In this document: positions 54,719 through 64,000 of the stretch, one piece after another
Numbering within the stretch: position 1 is the first letter of the stretch
How the letters are laid out: each line of letters starts with the position of its first letter
From: Scedosporium boydii
Taxonomy: Eukaryota; Ascomycota; Sordariomycetes; Microascales; Microascaceae
Reading direction: 5' to 3'
DNA length: 64,000 nucleotides
NCBI GenBank assembly: GCA_002221725.1
Contig: NJFT01000210.1
Span: 1 to 64,000 of the forward strand
Program-made: the position numbers and the translations under genes
The notes under the pieces: generated by a model
Told to the model about the DNA's origin: nothing
Databases searched by the model: none
What the model saw: only the letters and a program-made list of their open reading frames with translations

Positions 54719-55222
54719 GATGGTGATGTTTTGAGCGACAAGGACGGAGATGTCCAAGACTGGAAAATCACTAGTTGGCCTAAACTTGAGTCGATCTTTA
54801 TTTTTATCTTATTATTTGTCAACATCCGGATTTCTGCTTCTTGTGGATGTATTCAACTGTCATGGTGGAAGGGAACCGGGCATATACATAAGTGCAAATT
54901 TGAATGATTGAATATTACACCAATTGAGTGATTGAGAGAGAGGATAGAGTAGGCCAGGATTGGATTGTGATGAATGCTTTATTATTATGTAGAACTGCCC
55001 ACGGATTCGTTGCCTTAGAAGTTGTCTACTTAGATTGTCCCCAGCCTACTCGCCAAGATCATCTCCACCACTCTCGAAGAACAAATCTCATGCTTCATGC
55101 CTCACCTTCATGACGAAGTAGTAAAATAAATTTTTAAAATAATTATTCAAAATTAACACTCGCTATTTCGATCATAAAAAGAAGACGTTTCTCAAATGGT
55201 ATCCTGTCCATCGTCACCCACA
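54719..55222. other. Convergent spacer
   Basis: AT-rich 3' spacer between the intradiol gene (+) and the KDEL-protein gene (-). No gene was recognised. Confidence 0.6.
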
Positions 55223-56189
55223 TCAAAGTTCATCCTTATCCGCCCGCTGCGCCTGCATGAGCTGCCTCTTTCCCTGCCTGTCCTCCCTCACCTTCTTCCT
55301 CTCGGCCCTCCTACCCATAGCATAGGCCCTCTCCCAAAACTGCCGTACCTGACGTCCCTCCGCCGACTCGATGACGAAGCGGGCGTCTATCTCAAAAGAC
55401 ACGTCGCGCTTGCCGATGTCGCGGTCGGGGCGGGTGAGGGTTTGAGCCCATGCGAGGATGCCATCGCCGTCCACTTGCATGACGTACTTGGAAATGTCCG
55501 TGAGTCTCTCTGTGAGAATAGCAGGTTCCTCGTTAGTATCTCATACTCTTTTCATTTTCCACCTTTCTTTTTTTCCCTTCGAGTTTCATTTACTTACCTT
55601 CACACTTGTGACCCTTGGCACCCTTCGCCACCCAAAGCGGCAAGAAGTCATAAATCTCCCCCGGCGCAAACATGAACAACTTATCCTCAACCTTCAACCC
55701 ACCCAAATCCGCTTGCGGAGGAACCTTCCCCTCGGCGTTCCGCTTTCCTAGAACAGCCATGAACCGCTTCGCCATCATCTTCGGATCCTTCAGCTGCTCC
55801 TCGATCCAATTCCTCGCAAGCTCAGGAACGTCCTTGTACTCCATGAAGACGATCTCGCGCTCATCGCCCTTGAAGTTGACGCCCTGCCACGTTCCCGGGT
55901 AGGCCCTGCTCGCGAAGAGTTGGCGGATGGTACCAGCCCAGGGAGCCACGCCGGCCGGGGGAGCTTCGCCGAGGTCGGTGTATCTGTACTGTGTGGCGTT
56001 GAAGATGGCTTTTTCTTCACAGGCGGTAGTGTAGCCGGTGAGCGGGGAGCCGTCGCCTGGGAAGGGGGTGGACCATTTGAAGGAGTCGACTGTGCCTGCG
56101 CGGACTACGTCCCAGTGGTAGTGGCCCACGGAGACGGCGGTAGCGGCGAGAGAGGGGGCGAAGAAGGTGAAGAGGGTGGTGAGCTTCAT
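55223..56189 (-). CDS. Unknown protein with signal peptide and C-terminal KDEL
   Basis: Two exons, 55598-56189 and 55223-55509, give 292 aa. The donor is GTAAGT and the acceptor CACAG, in phase 1. The ATG at 56189 begins a hydrophobic leader (MKLTTLFTFFAPSLAATAVSV). The body includes HYHWDVVRAGTVDSFKW, a YTTACEEKAIFNATQYRY segment with a sequon, and WAGTIRQLFASRAYPGTWQG. Later come FMFAPGEIYDFLPLWVAKG and, across the splice, a domain end with VMQVDGDGILAWAQ. The C-terminal 35 residues are very basic and helical, ending RADKDEL before the TGA. KDEL is a classical ER-retrieval signal, so with the leader this predicts a resident ER-lumen protein. No enzyme motif is recognised. A poly(A) run lies directly upstream of the start on the coding strand. 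Confidence 0.85.
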
Positions 56190-57252
56190 TGTTTTTTTTT
56201 TTTTTTTTTTTTTTCCCAGAGCTTTGGGACTAGAAGTGGTGATTTGTGTTATATATGAAATTTGGTGCTTGAATGGTATGTTCAGAATGGGGAGAGCCCT
56301 CGCCGGAGAGGTGAAATCGCCATCAAGATCTCAAGAAGTGAATGATCTCCGACGAGCTCCGAGGAGTCTTGAGATCTCTAAGTTTCAAAATTGAGAAAAG
56401 TGGCTCGAAAGGCGCGATGCTTTATTTACTACTACGCCAAAGAATAAAATGGACAAGGAGACGGCCGTCTTCAGGTTCTCGGGAGGAGGGGGGCAAGAGG
56501 GAGAAGCGAGCGACACAGGTGCCACTCGTAGCATTTAATCAATATATAACTCTCCGGGGTACGTCAAGGAATGAGCAGCGCAGCTCTATTCGGCTAAGGC
56601 GGGCTGGGGTTCGATATAGGGTACACTCGAGAAGATTCGATGGCTTTCATTGTTGCTTGATGCTGTTCTGGCAGCGGCAGTTAATATAGGCTAATCGTGA
56701 GGTGAGCGAAACTTGACCAGAGTGGAACACGTGTTAAGTTTTTCGGAGGGGTGAATAAGGGAGGCGAAATATTTGAATGGAGATAGATGTATTTCATTAT
56801 AGCTTATTGATTTATTCGGCGTTGCACGGTAATTCTGATTCATTGGGGTGGTTTGAGTGATGGTGATGTCGAGGCGTGATGTCGAGGCGTGTAAGTTGAG
56901 AGCAAGAGGAGACCGACCCTGACTTGGAGAAGTGTGATACAACACCGTGCCCTATGGGTGTTTACAAGGCTCAGAGAATAAACAGGCAAGCGCTGATTTT
57001 TACAAGACGTGGATGATCTTTCTCCCTGTCCTGCTTGCTCGGGGAGCAAGGCGCTTTCAAGTTAGATCGGGTCGTATAAGTGAATGACGGTGTATATGCA
57101 AGTGCCAATGGTTAAAATATAAATCAGAGAAGGAGAATGATGTATTATATAGTTCACCGGCCGTGATCATGTTCAATGCACATATTCCAAATGCCATTGA
57201 AGGTCTCAGGAGAATCCGTCGGAGTGCACTGCACTCGGTCAAGCTGCGCCGA
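56190..57252. other. Spacer upstream of the KDEL-protein gene
   Basis: About 1.1 kb. The first 25 bases are a T run (56190-56214), a poly(A) leader on the coding strand. The rest shows no gene. Confidence 0.6.
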
Positions 57253-58151
57253 TCACGGCTCCTTCTCCGCAGGTTGTTCTTCTTCAACCGGCGGCGCTTG
57301 CTCTCCTTCATCCTCCTCTACTACTTCCTCCGGCGTATCAGGTTCGGCAGGTTCATCCACAACACACTCATCATCTTCCTTGCTTCCCTCAGCAGGGGTC
57401 TCTTCCTCCGAGCCCTCTTCAATAGGAGCCTCCTCCTCAGGGGCTTCCTCGACAGGAGTCTCACCCTCTACCTCGCAAGGCTCAACATCGAGCCTCAAAG
57501 CTGTGGTTAATACACTGCACACTCCGGAGCCCTCATCACTCTCTCTCTCTAGTAACACATCCACATGGATGTTCAGCTCGACAGACGAGTCACCGCACTT
57601 GCTAGCTTGCTCGGCGAAGGCCCCACCTGCTTGGAACTCGAGCGGGAATTCGATGCCGACGGCGCTTCCGAGAAGAACTTGGTCCTCTGATAACTACATC
57701 CCCCAGAATGTTAACTCTCAGATACCCTTAAGTTGCGATTTATTCCCAGGATAGAAGAGAACCTGAGGAGAAAAGCGAAAATAAAAATCCCTACCTCACT
57801 ACCCTCTTCGCCAGTCCAGGAAGTACTTGTCCGTATCGTAGCCTGTACACCCTCGTCCATCCCCGCCCTCCCACCCACATTCACCTGCCTCAGCACAACC
57901 CTATGACCCTTCTGAACCTCATTAAGCTCAATCGCAAGATTGCAATCCAGATGCGGCCTCTCGTCCTCAAGGCCAATCGTCGCGTTGAACTCGATGAAGC
58001 CGAACTCGCCCGCCTCGACGAAAAGACCCCAGGAGTCCTCGGGGCAGCCGGATCCGGTGCCGGAGATGTTGCCAATGGAGAAGGCCAAGCCTTGTTCTTG
58101 GAGGAGGGCCGGGGTGGCGAAGAGGGCTGTTAGGAGAATAGGTCTGCGCAT
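57253..58151 (-). CDS. Secreted DUF4360-like protein with an acidic tail
   Basis: Two exons, 57795-58151 and 57253-57693, give 265 aa. The donor is GTAGGG, the branch TTAAC and the acceptor GATGTAG, in phase 0. The ATG at 58151 starts a signal peptide (MRRPILLTALFATPALLQEQG). The mature protein begins ISGTGSGCPEDSW, the opening of DUF4360 proteins. It then has paired strands, a Cys (HLDCNLAIEL) and a beta-sandwich-like run through the second exon (LSEDQVLLGSAVGIEF, CGDSSVELNIHVDVLL, and CSVLTTALRLDVEPCEV). The last 65 residues are almost wholly Glu, Pro and Asp with one more Cys. The family has no known activity; members are small secreted proteins of fungi. The acidic tail is the unusual part. 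Confidence 0.83.
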
Positions 58152-58930
58152 TTTCGGCAATTTCTTCTCGGTGGACGAGTGGTGTACTTGAGCTGGACTC
58201 GTGCGCCTCGAGAGATGGTTTGTCGGAGGAACTGCTAGATGCGCCAAGGTGATGGAGAGAAGATAAATAAAACGAATGACTGTAGCTTAATCCCTCGAGG
58301 AAGTAAAGAAAATCTATGGTTCTGGCTCTGGGCACAGGATCACCCTATAAGTGATATTCACCCTTCCATGGCCCATCTTCGGGTCCTTCTTTGGGTCCCC
58401 CTTCGTCTAAGTGGGTTGGTCGCAATTTCGGGGAGCGGGCGGAGGAGTGGGAAATGCTCTACGAGGAGAAGATGGCAATATACTAGAGTCCCATTTCACC
58501 CGGGTGAAAAAGGCTTGAAATTTTGGTAGAGCGATATTGTCCTCGCTGAGGTGCTTGATGGAGAGAGCGGATGTAGGACTTTTCCCCAGCCTATTATTAT
58601 ACCCGGAAAGGCGGGGATAAAGCCCCGGAGGGAGATCCACTACGGTTGCCATCTCGATATTCTGGAAAGATAGCTTTTGTATAAAAGTCTTGGCTGCGGA
58701 TTGGAGAAGACGGCAGATACATCTATGAATGGGTAGAAACGGGAGACGGCTGGCGTTTGATGCATGTGCTGTTGAGGCTCACCAGTTGTAAAGGGCGACA
58801 TAAACTTGATGGAGATTGATCTATTTTGGGTTAGGGAGCCTGGGTTACTGCCATTTTCGGTGCAGCAAATATCAGTCTTGTCTTTTGCTTGTTCATTCCA
58901 GCTCCCATCTCGATCCAGTATTCCCCGATA
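58152..58930. other. Spacer with a hairpin related to the 34.6 kb segment
   Basis: Upstream region of the DUF4360-like gene. At 58585-58637, cagcctatt is followed by a CGGGG-ATAAAG-CCCCG hairpin and ggagggagatcc. This resembles 34603-34638, where cagcctatt is followed by cggataaaatccccggagg and cagctcc. No protein gene was recognised. Confidence 0.55.
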
Positions 58931-59518
58931 TTAAGAGGACTCCTCAGAATCCCGCTCCCATAGCTTCTTAACAAGATTCGTAAACCTCTCCGACACATCC
59001 TGAAGACTAACCCTCCTCTTCTCCTTCTCCTTCCCCTTCTTCATTTTAATCTCCTCACTCTCTCCTTCCTCCTCATCATAAGCAAACGGACTCTTATCCC
59101 TATCCTCCACCTGTACGCACTTCGGCCGCTCACAATCTATGTCGGACCACACCGACCTCGGCGCCAAAGTCAACTCCTTAGGGGGGCTCCAAGAAGCACG
59201 ATTAAACCGTCTGTGGATCTGAGAGTAAAATGGAAAAACGCAGTTAGGAGCCTGGAGCTCCTGCGGGAGGTATTGGTGAAGACTCCTGGGAATGAAGGAG
59301 CGGTAGAGGGCCGTGTTTTCGGATCCGAGCGGGTCGCCGAACGATGAGGAGGATGGGACGCAGATGTGGCCTCTCGCCGCGCAACCGTGGCATGTCGTGA
59401 AGGAGTAGTCCGCTTTGAGGACTTGTGATTTCTTTAGCTTGGGCATGAAGACGGGTTTTTCTTCCTCGGGAGAGTTGGACCCTCGGCGATACTTGGTCTG
59501 TTTTGGGTCTGGAGACAT
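58931..59518 (-). CDS. Hypothetical small protein with a C-x2-C...C motif
   Basis: Single open frame of 195 aa with an ATG at 59518. The N-terminal third is basic (KYRRGSNSPEE, PKLKKSQVLKADY) and leads into TTCHGCAARGHIC, a cysteine cluster like half of a small zinc site. The middle contains NCVFPFYSQIHRRF and a CERPKCV pair. The C-terminus is charged, first acidic (YDEEEGESEE) then basic (KKGKEKEKRR), ending in a predicted helix (VSERFTNLVKKLWERD). There is no signal peptide. Fungal genomes carry many lineage-specific proteins of this style, and I cannot assign a family. The frame is uninterrupted and has a good codon pattern, but no homology-based support is available. Confidence 0.6.
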   Translation of the reverse strand: MSPDPKQTKYRRGSNSPEEEKPVFMPKLKKSQVLKADYSFTTCHGCAARGHICVPSSSSFGDPLGSENTALYRSFIPRSLHQYLPQELQAPNCVFPFYSQIHRRFNRASWSPPKELTLAPRSVWSDIDCERPKCVQVEDRDKSPFAYDEEEGESEEIKMKKGKEKEKRRVSLQDVSERFTNLVKKLWERDSEESS

Positions 59519-61190
59519 TTTGGGATTTTGTTTCTTCTTCTTTTAAGAAACGGGCGTGGTTATGGTGTAGGAGATGTGAAATTATGGGGAGGAGAGGATG
59601 ATGGACATCTTGGGGGCACACGATGATGATGGGGTTGATGGCTGCTCAGGTCTGGCTAGCAAGCTGTTGCACATGCAATCCTCGAAGCCAGTTAGCCAGC
59701 TACCCTTGTGAGTCTCTGGTCATCGTGAAGACTTCATATCAACTATTCTAGAAGTCTATGAACTTGACATAGGCTTCAGGGACCTGACAAGGAACTAACA
59801 CGGGCTAAGGGGATAAAGCAGGTGGCTAGTATGAAACTGACACATTTGCACATGCAACTTGGAACAAAGCCAAACCAGCATCTTGTGAAAGCGCCTTCGC
59901 TGATTAAGCTGCAAGTTGGAAGAAATCCGAACATTGATGGTTACAAAGGCTGTGGCGATATTGGACTGTATCTGCTTCTTGGAGTGTGCTCCCGGCTTAG
60001 AGGGTGTTCCCTGGCGGGCTGCTATCGCGCTTGTCTTGTCGCCGTCGCAGTGTGTTCCACTCCACGGTGCTTCTCGAGGGCTCGACGGTTTTTGCGCACG
60101 CTAGTCCTTCGTCTTTCTGGCTTGTGATTTGGCATCTGTGACACCAAGTCACAGAACGTCCGTCTTCAGACCATGTTGCCGTTTCGAAGCCAGCCTTCAC
60201 CAGAAGTGAACAAGATCACGGTAGACCTAACACGGAGTTGCTGGGGAGAGAGACTGTGGTCTACACGGTTAATTTTCCTGTCCGTGTTCATCTTCATGTC
60301 GAGTACTTGGCTGGACGGAAAGGCTTGATATTACAAGAGATTGACCTTCCTAAGGGAATCTTGGTTGTCCCTCTTGGTATCACGCCTGGGAATCTCTTGA
60401 GGCGATGGTCATATCTATCAATAATCTACAAAATGCGTTGCTTGGAAAGGAGCCCGGTCTCGTGTTTAATATTTGGGATTTATTCGAAATTAATGGTGAT
60501 GGTGGTTAGATGATCGAAGGGGGGAAAGGGAGTGTTATCCATTCTGTTCCCCATGAATGGCACCAGATCGTGGTGTGGTGAGAAAATGGCGCGGGGGGAG
60601 GAATTCATTTCACTTGGCTAGCTCGTCGCGCCCTAAAGCTTGTCAAATCCATAAGAGGCTTCAGGAGCCAGGTTGCTAGTGCTTGTTTAGGAAGGAGAAA
60701 ACGCGTCCTGGCCGATGAGAGAGTTCCAGAAAATAAATAAAGCAAAGTGTTGTGACGCCGTCTATATGTCAATTATACTGTACAATCTTACATGTATGTG
60801 AACTGGGCTGACAATTCCATGGAGATCTGGGTTGGGAGAGTGGTAGGCCGGTATGTCGGCTGGTGAGGGAGATAAATGTCGAGCTTCTGCCCTGAGGGTA
60901 AGGCGGAGTAAAAGACAAAAGAAACCATCTAGACCAGGCATTGAAAATGCACGAAACCCAATTGGAGCCGTAGCGCAAAGAAAAGCGGTGGAGACCCAGG
61001 AGATCCTCAATGCCGCACCTGTGTGGCAGCTTTCTGCCACCCAACTCCACCCGCAGGGCGCATCGTAGGGCGATTTGACAACTTCGACCTGGATACCCCA
61101 CTTGGCTCCGCGTCTTATTAAAGGTAAAGAAGCGAACTCGTTCCTCAGTCGAGCAAAAGGCCTTCCAGCAATCGCACGCATCCAAACAAA
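59519..61190. other. Intergenic spacer
   Basis: 1.7 kb with no supported gene. Frames at 59.8-60.5 kb lack motifs. Confidence 0.55.
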
Positions 61191-61815
61191 ATGGCATCCG
61201 CTGGAGAACCATACACGGCCCACGCCCGGCGCGAAGGTTCGTTCCCTCGAAATCTGGCAAAATCGATGGTCGGTCCCGAAAACTAATATCGCATAAAACA
61301 CAGACGTCGGCATAATCCTCAGCCTCATCCAAGAACTCGCCGACTACGAGCACGAATCCGACAGCGTCCTCGCCACGGAGGAGACACTCCTTAACACCAT
61401 CGCCTGGGCGCCATCCGGCGAAGTCACCAAGGGCCAGTCGACGGCAATCCTGCCCGAGACGGAGCCGGTGACCCCCGCGCGACCGGCGAGATGCATCCTC
61501 GTGTACAGCCCCGAGGGCGTCGCGGTGGGCATGGCGTTGTATTTCTACAACTACAGCACGTGGAGGTCGAAACCGGGCATTTACCTCGAGGACCTGTACG
61601 TAAGGCTGTCGGAGAGGAAGAAGGGGTACGGATCGGTCCTGCTGAAGCGCTTGGCGAAGGAGGTCGTGGCTATGAACGGCGGGCGGTTGGAGTGGAGCGT
61701 TCTGAAGTGGAACGAGCCTAGCATCAAGTTTTATGAGTCGATTGGGGCTAAGAGGATGGATGAATGGGTTGGTATGCGAGTGGACGGAGATGCGCTGGTC
61801 AAGTTGGCGGAATAG
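61191..61815 (+). CDS. GNAT family N-acetyltransferase (diamine acetyltransferase-like)
   Basis: Two exons, 61191-61236 and 61304-61815, give 185 aa. The start has a strong context (ccaaacaaaATGG). The 67-base intron has a GTTCGT donor, an AACTAAT branch and an ACAG acceptor, and the split GAC codon gives REDVGIILSLIQELADYEHE. That opening helix pair is typical of spermidine/diamine acetyltransferase-like GNATs. The fold continues with VAVGMALYFYNYSTWRSKPGIYLEDLYV. The acetyl-CoA loop is ERKKGYGSVLLKRLAKE, followed by RLEWSVLKWNEPSIKFYESIGAK. It transfers acetyl from acetyl-CoA to an amine. The substrate may be a polyamine, thialysine or similar and is not settled by sequence. Its stop is 33 bases from the stop of the convergent LYR gene. 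Confidence 0.92.
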
Positions 61816-61848
61816 TCGAAGCCAAAACAAGATCAATAGATACAAGAC

Positions 61849-63066
61849 TTAATATGGTGGAAGGGGTAGCTGGGGTAGTCGCTTAGGTCGTGATGGAATG
61901 GTCCGCTGGTGGAGAGGTCGTAGTCCTCTGCTTGGCTGGGGGCCCGTTGATATACTCCCATCTGTTCCAACACCTTCAAAGAAACTAGACAGCTCAGGAG
62001 ACGCAACTGGAAGATCCGGCGACAACTGCCCCCACTTCACACGGTCTTTAATGGCGTCCCCTGGCTGTCCGGTGAGAACAGGCGAGCTCTCAAAAATCCA
62101 CCCACAAAGACGGCGTAGCCTTCGATTGGATACTCGCTTCGGTTTAGTGGGCTGTGGCTCATACGGCAGGCCTCTCGCCGAAGTCTTAAATCCCTGCCAT
62201 CGTTCTCTTTCGATACGTGATACGGGCATGCTAGCGTAGGGCTGCAGATAGGACCAAGACAGTTTCGGCGTTTCTTCGTTGTGGACAGATGCAACGGGTA
62301 CGGCAACAGGGCGTCGAGCTGGTATTTGCAACAGCGGGCCAATCTCGCTGCTGACGGCAAGGCTGCGCAAAGTGTTCCATTCGCCGGCGCCCGTTGGCGG
62401 CATCACCTTGCTGGCGTTGCCCAACCACCACGCTTTAAGTCTCGACCGAAGCTCCCTTAGGGGTAACGGACGCCCCCATATATTTTCCTTGGGTAATCCG
62501 CTCGTCGGCTCCCGCTTCGAGAAGGGGGGTTTACACCAAACCCTAGGAGGCGTGGCTTCGATCTGAGCAGCCTGGGTGCGCACGAAGGCTTGCAGGCTGA
62601 CCATGTCCCAGCGGTTGAGGAAGTTCTTCTTGTACTTCGTATCCATCTTGGCCCTATCGTATACCTCCCTAACCCTGGCGAGTGGATCGTACTTTTTCTT
62701 CTTCAAAATTGCCGTCTCGGGCCCAGTGGGTGTAGGGTTGGCCAGAAGACCGGGTTGCACAAGCCGGTCGAAGAGAACGCGGCGAAGCTCTCCCTTTCTG
62801 CCAAAGGTACGGAGAAGCACGTTGTGCATTTGCTTCCGGTCTCCTGAGTTGGCCGCCTGCAGCTGTCGAAGCTGGCGGCGTCCCTTGGTGATGTGACCCT
62901 GGGCATGAAGGTCCTCGAGCCTATGCGCTCGGAACTGTTGCTTGATGCGGGCTGAAACGTATGAAGCACATATCGGCGGGAGATAGGAGGCTTCTCGGAG
63001 GAGATGCCTGTAGAGGTGCCTCGGTGGCACGGAGTGTCTGGGTAAGTGTATCTGAGTAGCCGACAT
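61849..63066 (-). CDS. LYR motif protein, Cup1-like
   Basis: Single-exon gene of 405 aa with an ATG at 63066. The N-terminus has the LYR signature in RHLYRHLLREASYLPP (residues 16-31), then ICASYVSARIKQQFRAHR. This is the complex-1 LYR fold, whose members bind mitochondrial acyl-carrier protein and assist respiratory-complex or Fe-S assembly. The following region is basic and helical (GRRQLRQLQAAN, FGRKGELRRVLF, KKNFLNRWDMVSLQAF) and the rest is Pro/Arg-rich without clear domains. It is much longer than classic 80-100 residue LYR proteins, matching the fungal Cup1-like group. Mitochondrial location is inferred from the family. The frame is uninterrupted; I saw no need for an intron. Confidence 0.85.
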   Translation of the reverse strand: MSATQIHLPRHSVPPRHLYRHLLREASYLPPICASYVSARIKQQFRAHRLEDLHAQGHITKGRRQLRQLQAANSGDRKQMHNVLLRTFGRKGELRRVLFDRLVQPGLLANPTPTGPETAILKKKKYDPLARVREVYDRAKMDTKYKKNFLNRWDMVSLQAFVRTQAAQIEATPPRVWCKPPFSKREPTSGLPKENIWGRPLPLRELRSRLKAWWLGNASKVMPPTGAGEWNTLRSLAVSSEIGPLLQIPARRPVAVPVASVHNEETPKLSWSYLQPYASMPVSRIERERWQGFKTSARGLPYEPQPTKPKRVSNRRLRRLCGWIFESSPVLTGQPGDAIKDRVKWGQLSPDLPVASPELSSFFEGVGTDGSISTGPQPSRGLRPLHQRTIPSRPKRLPQLPLPPY

Positions 63067-64000
63067 TACGGTAGATCTCGGGGTGTGGCAAGGAGGTCAA
63101 CTCCGGCGGGTGTGGTGTTTAGCAGAAAATTAATTTGTCGTCGGTAGAGCATGTTCATCGTTCTGTTGGGAGGAGTGTCGACCTAATTGCATGCCTCAGA
63201 GAGTATCATGGAAGCGGGAGGTGGAAACGTGGAGGGCGACGACGAGGGCGATGATCTCCCGCACTGAAGCCGCAGAACGTTGTCGCCAACTCTGATATGC
63301 CCAAGTCGGACGATGCGAAACGAGCTCTCCAAGTTCGAAGAGCTCAATGCTCGGACGACGAGAATTGCTGACGTAAAGCTGAGGGAAGTACCGTGGTACC
63401 TTCAATTGTACCTTGACTTCGTCCTGGAGACTTGAGACCCAAGATTAAACGGACGCAGCCAATTTGTACAGGTACATGGTTTTCTAGATGCAATGTCGTG
63501 AAACAGGCAGCGGAAAAGCCTACTACAAAGTATTTGTACCTCATACGCGTCCATTCGCGCGGGCCTGCCACGACCGGCCTCAAAGCGAAAACTGGGCCCA
63601 TGGAGCAAAAATACTCGTACTAGTAGAGGATTCTCTTGACGATTATTTTCGACATTTATTTTTCGATGCCCTAGGAACTCAAAATACTCCATACATGGGA
63701 CTAATTTTGAGCAAGTGGACAATAGTCTTTTAAGAGGAGTTAATGCAGAATCTGAGAAAGGGCCACTGCACCTGCCGGCACTTTGCTTCATACTTGGGGT
63801 GGGGTGACGACTTGCCGACTTCTAGTATGAATTGTACATTGCACGAAGCACACTCTTGTTTGCAGGAAAGGACGGGCCCCAGCGAGACCTCTGCCATTGC
63901 ACTGCAGCTACCACTGTAACCATCTGCCAGACCGCTTCGCCAGTGGTGACTGCCCCAGCCAGTCAACTCCATGTCAATCAGTCAATCGCTCCTGCCGCCA
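63067..64000. other. Spacer at the window end
   Basis: Upstream region of the LYR gene. No gene or RNA was recognised up to the window edge. Confidence 0.55.

Noticed and set aside
60769..61845. 358-residue open frame on the minus strand
   Set aside because: It lies antisense to the GNAT gene, which has a clear fold, good start context and a consistent intron. The minus frame has Arg/His-rich shadow composition, no motif and an incidental start.

Overview
The window is nuclear DNA of a filamentous ascomycete (Pezizomycotina, probably Sordariomycetes; the class is inferred from gene content, not from a marker). Coding regions are broken by short introns of 50-150 bases with GTAAGT/GTATGT donors and CTAAC/CTGAC branch points. 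The gene set is typical of such fungi: a HET-domain protein, a Zn2Cys6 regulator, a Gti1/Pac2 (WOPR) regulator, a CFEM-like GPI protein, an intradiol dioxygenase and an LYR protein. I model 22 protein genes and one tRNA gene. Exon joins were worked out by hand, and every multi-exon model keeps frame across all its junctions.

Layout. 0-7 kb: a secreted cupredoxin-like protein (-), a Zn2Cys6/UPC2-like transcription factor (-) and a Pac2-type WOPR regulator (+), separated by long non-coding spacers. 8-16 kb: a transport block with a SulP/SLC26 sulfate permease with STAS domain (+), an Fcy-type purine-cytosine permease (+) and, convergent to it, a ferric reductase (-). 18-27 kb: a HET-domain protein (-) and a very large acidic protein with a coiled-coil start (-). 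The large frame is interrupted by one in-frame TGA and then stays open for another 174 codons. 29-37 kb: a methyltransferase-like protein (+), tRNA-Arg(ACG) (-), a secreted DUF8021-like protein (-), a SET-domain protein with an apparent signal peptide (-) and a CFEM-like GPI protein with a 150-residue insert (-). 38-44 kb: UDP-glucose 6-dehydrogenase (-) and a GT4 glycosyltransferase (+) read away from a shared 1.9 kb spacer. 46-58 kb: mostly secretory-pathway proteins: a Kex2-site-bearing membrane protein, an intradiol dioxygenase with a glycine-rich tail, an unknown protein with signal peptide and C-terminal KDEL, and a DUF4360-like secreted protein. An unknown, possibly alpha/alpha-barrel, protein sits among them. 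58-63 kb: a small cysteine-motif protein, a GNAT acetyltransferase (+) and, 33 bases from it and convergent, a Cup1-like LYR protein (-).

How genes may work together. The clearest functional pairing is UDP-glucose dehydrogenase, which makes UDP-glucuronate, with the divergent GT4 enzyme, which could use it at a membrane. The sulfate and purine permeases and the ferric reductase are ordinary nutrient-uptake genes and need not be linked in function. No transposon, CRISPR-like array or secondary-metabolite core enzyme was recognised. A structured, repeat-like segment near 34.5 kb has a partial relative near 58.6 kb.
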